From Odoribacteraceae bacterium (lineage in GTDB: Bacteria; Bacteroidota; Bacteroidia; Bacteroidales; Marinifilaceae): 7,069 nt of DNA. The stretch covers positions 1 through 7,069 of the forward strand of contig JAITJA010000107.1 of NCBI GenBank assembly GCA_031279175.1, given 5' to 3'. The notes under the pieces were generated by a model. It was not told the DNA's origin and ran no database searches. It was given only the letters and a program-made list of their open reading frames with translations. This document shows positions 5,400 to 7,069 of the stretch, one piece after another. The stretch's first letter is position 1; the number at the start of each line of letters is the position of its first letter. A program made the position numbers and the translations under genes.

Positions 5400-6479
5400 G
5401 TGAAGAGATTAGATGTATATATAATAAAGAAGTTCCTGGGGACGTTTTTCTTTTCCCTGGCGCTGATCCTTTGTATCGTGATCGTGTTCGATATATCGGA
5501 ACGCCTCGAGAAATTCCTCGAGTCGCGGGCAACGGTGATGGATATTATCCTGGATTATTACGTCAACTTCGTGCCCTACTTCGCTAACGTTTTCTCCGCC
5601 CTTTTCACGTTCATCTCGGTCATTTTCTTTACCTCGAAGATGGCCTATAATAGCGAGATCATCGCGATCCTGAGCACCGGTATCAGCTTCAGGCGAATCG
5701 TGCGCCCCTATATCATGTCAGCAGCCATTATCGCCACGCTCTCCCTGCTGTTAAGCGCCTTCGTGATCCCGAACGCGAATAGGAAACGAAACGCTTTCGC
5801 CGAGGAACACCTCAATAGAAAGTACCAGAACCAGGAGAAGAATATCCACCGGCAAATCGCGCCGGGCGAGTACATATACATGTCCAACCTCTCGCTCTCC
5901 GCGCCCGTCGGCTTTCACTTCGCGCTGGACAAGTTCAAGGGCGACACGCTCGTGAGCAAGTGGACGTCAGACCGCGTCGAGTGGCGAGAAGATATCAAGA
6001 AATGGCGACTGTACAAGTGGAAGATTCGCGAGTTCACGAGCACTGGACAACGCTACACGACCGGCGACCAGCTGGACACGGCCCTGAATTTCTCCTTCAA
6101 GGAGTTTACCGAGGACCCGAAACGGGTCAAGGAGAACCTTACCCTGCCGCAGCTGAACGAGTATATCGATAGACAGAAATTGCGGGGAAGCGCGAACGTG
6201 GTGGAGTTCCAGCTGGAGAAGTACAAGATGTTCGCCAATGCCTTTTCCACGTTTGTCCTCACCCTGATAGGAGTCTGTATCGCCTCGAAGAAGATCCGCG
6301 GGGGGATGGGATTTCACCTGGGACTGGGCTTGATGATTAGCTTTTCTTATATCCTGTTCATGCAGTTTTCTACCGTCTTCGCGACTAACGGGGACATGAA
6401 CCCGATGCTGGCCGTGTGGCTGCCGGATATTTTATTCACGATCGTCGCGCTGTTCGTTTATCGTCTGGCGCCCAAGTGA
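5400..6479 (+). CDS. LptF/LptG (YjgP/YjgQ) family permease
   Basis: This 359-residue inner-membrane protein belongs to the LptF/LptG family, whose members pair with LptB to extract lipopolysaccharide from the inner membrane and pass it to LptC/LptA. The layout is typical. Hydrophobic helices lie at about 12-32, 55-78 and 103-123, a soluble periplasmic beta-rich domain at about 125-275, and three more helices at about 278-297, 302-327 and 335-356. The cytoplasmic coupling segment SKMAYNSEIIAILSTGISFRRIVRP (79-103) is a family hallmark. The start is GTG at 5400, one base after the tgt stop. It gives MKRLDVYIIKKFLGTFFF, which matches the family N-terminus. The ATG at 5413 is out of frame. Tight spacing implies translational coupling with tgt. 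Whether it is the LptF or LptG paralogue cannot be decided here, so no symbol is given. Confidence 0.93.
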   Translation: MKRLDVYIIKKFLGTFFFSLALILCIVIVFDISERLEKFLESRATVMDIILDYYVNFVPYFANVFSALFTFISVIFFTSKMAYNSEIIAILSTGISFRRIVRPYIMSAAIIATLSLLLSAFVIPNANRKRNAFAEEHLNRKYQNQEKNIHRQIAPGEYIYMSNLSLSAPVGFHFALDKFKGDTLVSKWTSDRVEWREDIKKWRLYKWKIREFTSTGQRYTTGDQLDTALNFSFKEFTEDPKRVKENLTLPQLNEYIDRQKLRGSANVVEFQLEKYKMFANAFSTFVLTLIGVCIASKKIRGGMGFHLGLGLMISFSYILFMQFSTVFATNGDMNPMLAVWLPDILFTIVALFVYRLAPK

Positions 6480-6491
6480 GGAGATTGAAAC

Positions 6492-6522
6492 CTTGTAGTA
6501 ATTATTAGCGTTAATAGAGTTG
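6492..6522 (+). promoter_or_regulatory. Possible promoter of the gene starting at 6550
   Basis: CTTG (6492-6495), 19 nt, then TAGAGTTG (6515-6522) resembles TTTG-N19-21-TAnnTTTG, with one mismatch in each element. It lies in the AT-rich 70-bp gap after lptF, where no terminator hairpin is visible, so the downstream gene may be read both from here and from the tgt promoter. The predicted leader is about 20 nt, ends in a T-rich run, and has no Shine-Dalgarno sequence. Confidence 0.4.
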
Positions 6523-6549
6523 AATATTTAAATCTTAATTTTTTTCATT

Positions 6550-7069
6550 ATGGAACAACGTGCAGGCAAACGCCCCCGGATTATCCGGCCCATCGAGAAT
6601 CGAGACGAGAACCGGTGGAATAAAGATCAAAACACTGACCACAGGTCAGATTATAGACCCGGCCGCCCCTATCGAGAGGATAACCGCGACCACTATGACA
6701 ATAACCGGTATAACCGAGAGGATAACCGGTATAACCGGGACGGGAATCGAGAGGATAACCGCTATAACCGGGACGGGAATAATGACGAGCGCTACGGATA
6801 CAGGAGAGATTATAACCGACGCGACTCGCTAGATGAACGGGGTTTTAATCGACACGATAATGCCCCGGATCGTGATTACCGACGAGACGATAACCGGGGA
6901 TATCCCGACCGGGACGCCCCGCGCTCTTATCCCAGACCAAGATGGCAGGATCGCGACGATAACAGGGGGAACGACAGGGGGAACGACATGGGGACCGACA
7001 GGGGAAATGACATGGGGACCGATAGGCGTTATTATTCCCGCCCCTCGTATGAGTCTCCCTCCCGCCCCT
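6550..7069 (+). CDS. Disordered N-terminus of a probable RluB-like rRNA pseudouridine synthase (partial, 3' end off window)
   Basis: ATG at 6550 opens a frame that stays open for 173 codons to the window edge, beginning MEQRAGKRPRIIRPIENRDE. The visible part is almost wholly Arg, Asp, Asn, Gly, Tyr and Pro, with no hydrophobic core, so it is predicted to be disordered. It contains REDNRYNR-type repeats (about 42-77) and a four-residue repeat, (N/T)D(R/M)G, at about 141-158, encoded by 12-bp DNA repeats at 6970-7029. Bacteroidales 23S rRNA pseudouridine synthases of the RluB/RsuA group often carry such a long charged extension beginning with a KRPRI-like stretch. This is the likeliest identity, but the S4 and catalytic domains lie outside the window. 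A DEAD-box helicase or another RNA-binding protein is the alternative. The shorter open frame at 6560-6832 is a shadow of this gene. I am confident it is coding and only moderately confident of its function. Confidence 0.72.
   Translation, partial: MEQRAGKRPRIIRPIENRDENRWNKDQNTDHRSDYRPGRPYREDNRDHYDNNRYNREDNRYNRDGNREDNRYNRDGNNDERYGYRRDYNRRDSLDERGFNRHDNAPDRDYRRDDNRGYPDRDAPRSYPRPRWQDRDDNRGNDRGNDMGTDRGNDMGTDRRYYSRPSYESPSRP
6961..7029 (+). repeat. 12-bp in-frame coding repeat
   Basis: Five 12-bp units of the form (AAC/ACC/AAT)-GAC-(AGG/ATG)-GG(G/A) run from 6970 to 7029 after a partial unit (6961-6969). The last unit ends in AGGCGT. They encode NDRG, NDMG, TDRG, NDMG and TDRR. R and M alternate by a single G/T change, and units 2 and 4 and units 3 and 5 are most alike, suggesting duplication of a 24-bp pair. 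The repeat keeps frame and is likely to vary in copy number between strains. Confidence 0.8.

Overview
The window reads as a stretch of a fairly GC-rich Bacteroidales (Bacteroidota) chromosome. The protein sequences, the TAnnTTTG-like -7 elements, the general lack of Shine-Dalgarno sites, the tgt-lptF pairing and an Arg/Asp/Asn-rich extension ahead of a probable pseudouridine synthase all point to that order. I cannot fix the genus. The family-III-like CoA-transferase would suit a butyrate- or hydroxybutyrate-metabolising gut member, but that is inference.

Layout. Positions 1-64 are not genomic: 31-64 is an almost exact Illumina read-2 adapter, so the true insert begins near 65. Positions 63-590 are gene-free. 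They hold a tandem array with a 41-bp period made of two alternating palindromes, interrupted at about 368-527 by a segment with a 23-bp inverted repeat and a (CG)6 tract. A strong rho-independent terminator (629-664) ends the minus-strand hsp20 gene (688-1119). Further right on the minus strand a CoA-transferase gene (2646-3953) and dgt (1293-2639) lie 6 bp apart and form an operon transcribed toward hsp20. The divergent region 3954-4270 separates that operon from a plus-strand operon. It carries a perfect 6 x 21-bp array between the two putative promoters. The plus-strand operon is tgt (4271-5398) and an lptF/lptG-type permease (5400-6479, GTG start). A third plus-strand gene starts at 6550 and runs off the right end. 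Its visible 173 codons are a repetitive charged disordered region, probably the N-terminus of an RluB-like rRNA pseudouridine synthase.

The genes are housekeeping: protein folding under stress (Hsp20), dNTP pool control (Dgt), CoA-ester metabolism, tRNA queuosine modification (Tgt), lipopolysaccharide export (LptF/G) and probably rRNA modification. The most unusual content is in the two intergenic arrays. Each consists of two blocks of units that differ at exactly two symmetric base-pair positions of a palindrome, so the sequence changes while the dyad is kept perfect. This argues for selection on, or a copying mechanism that preserves, the palindromes. A partial copy of the first array's motif also lies beside the second array.
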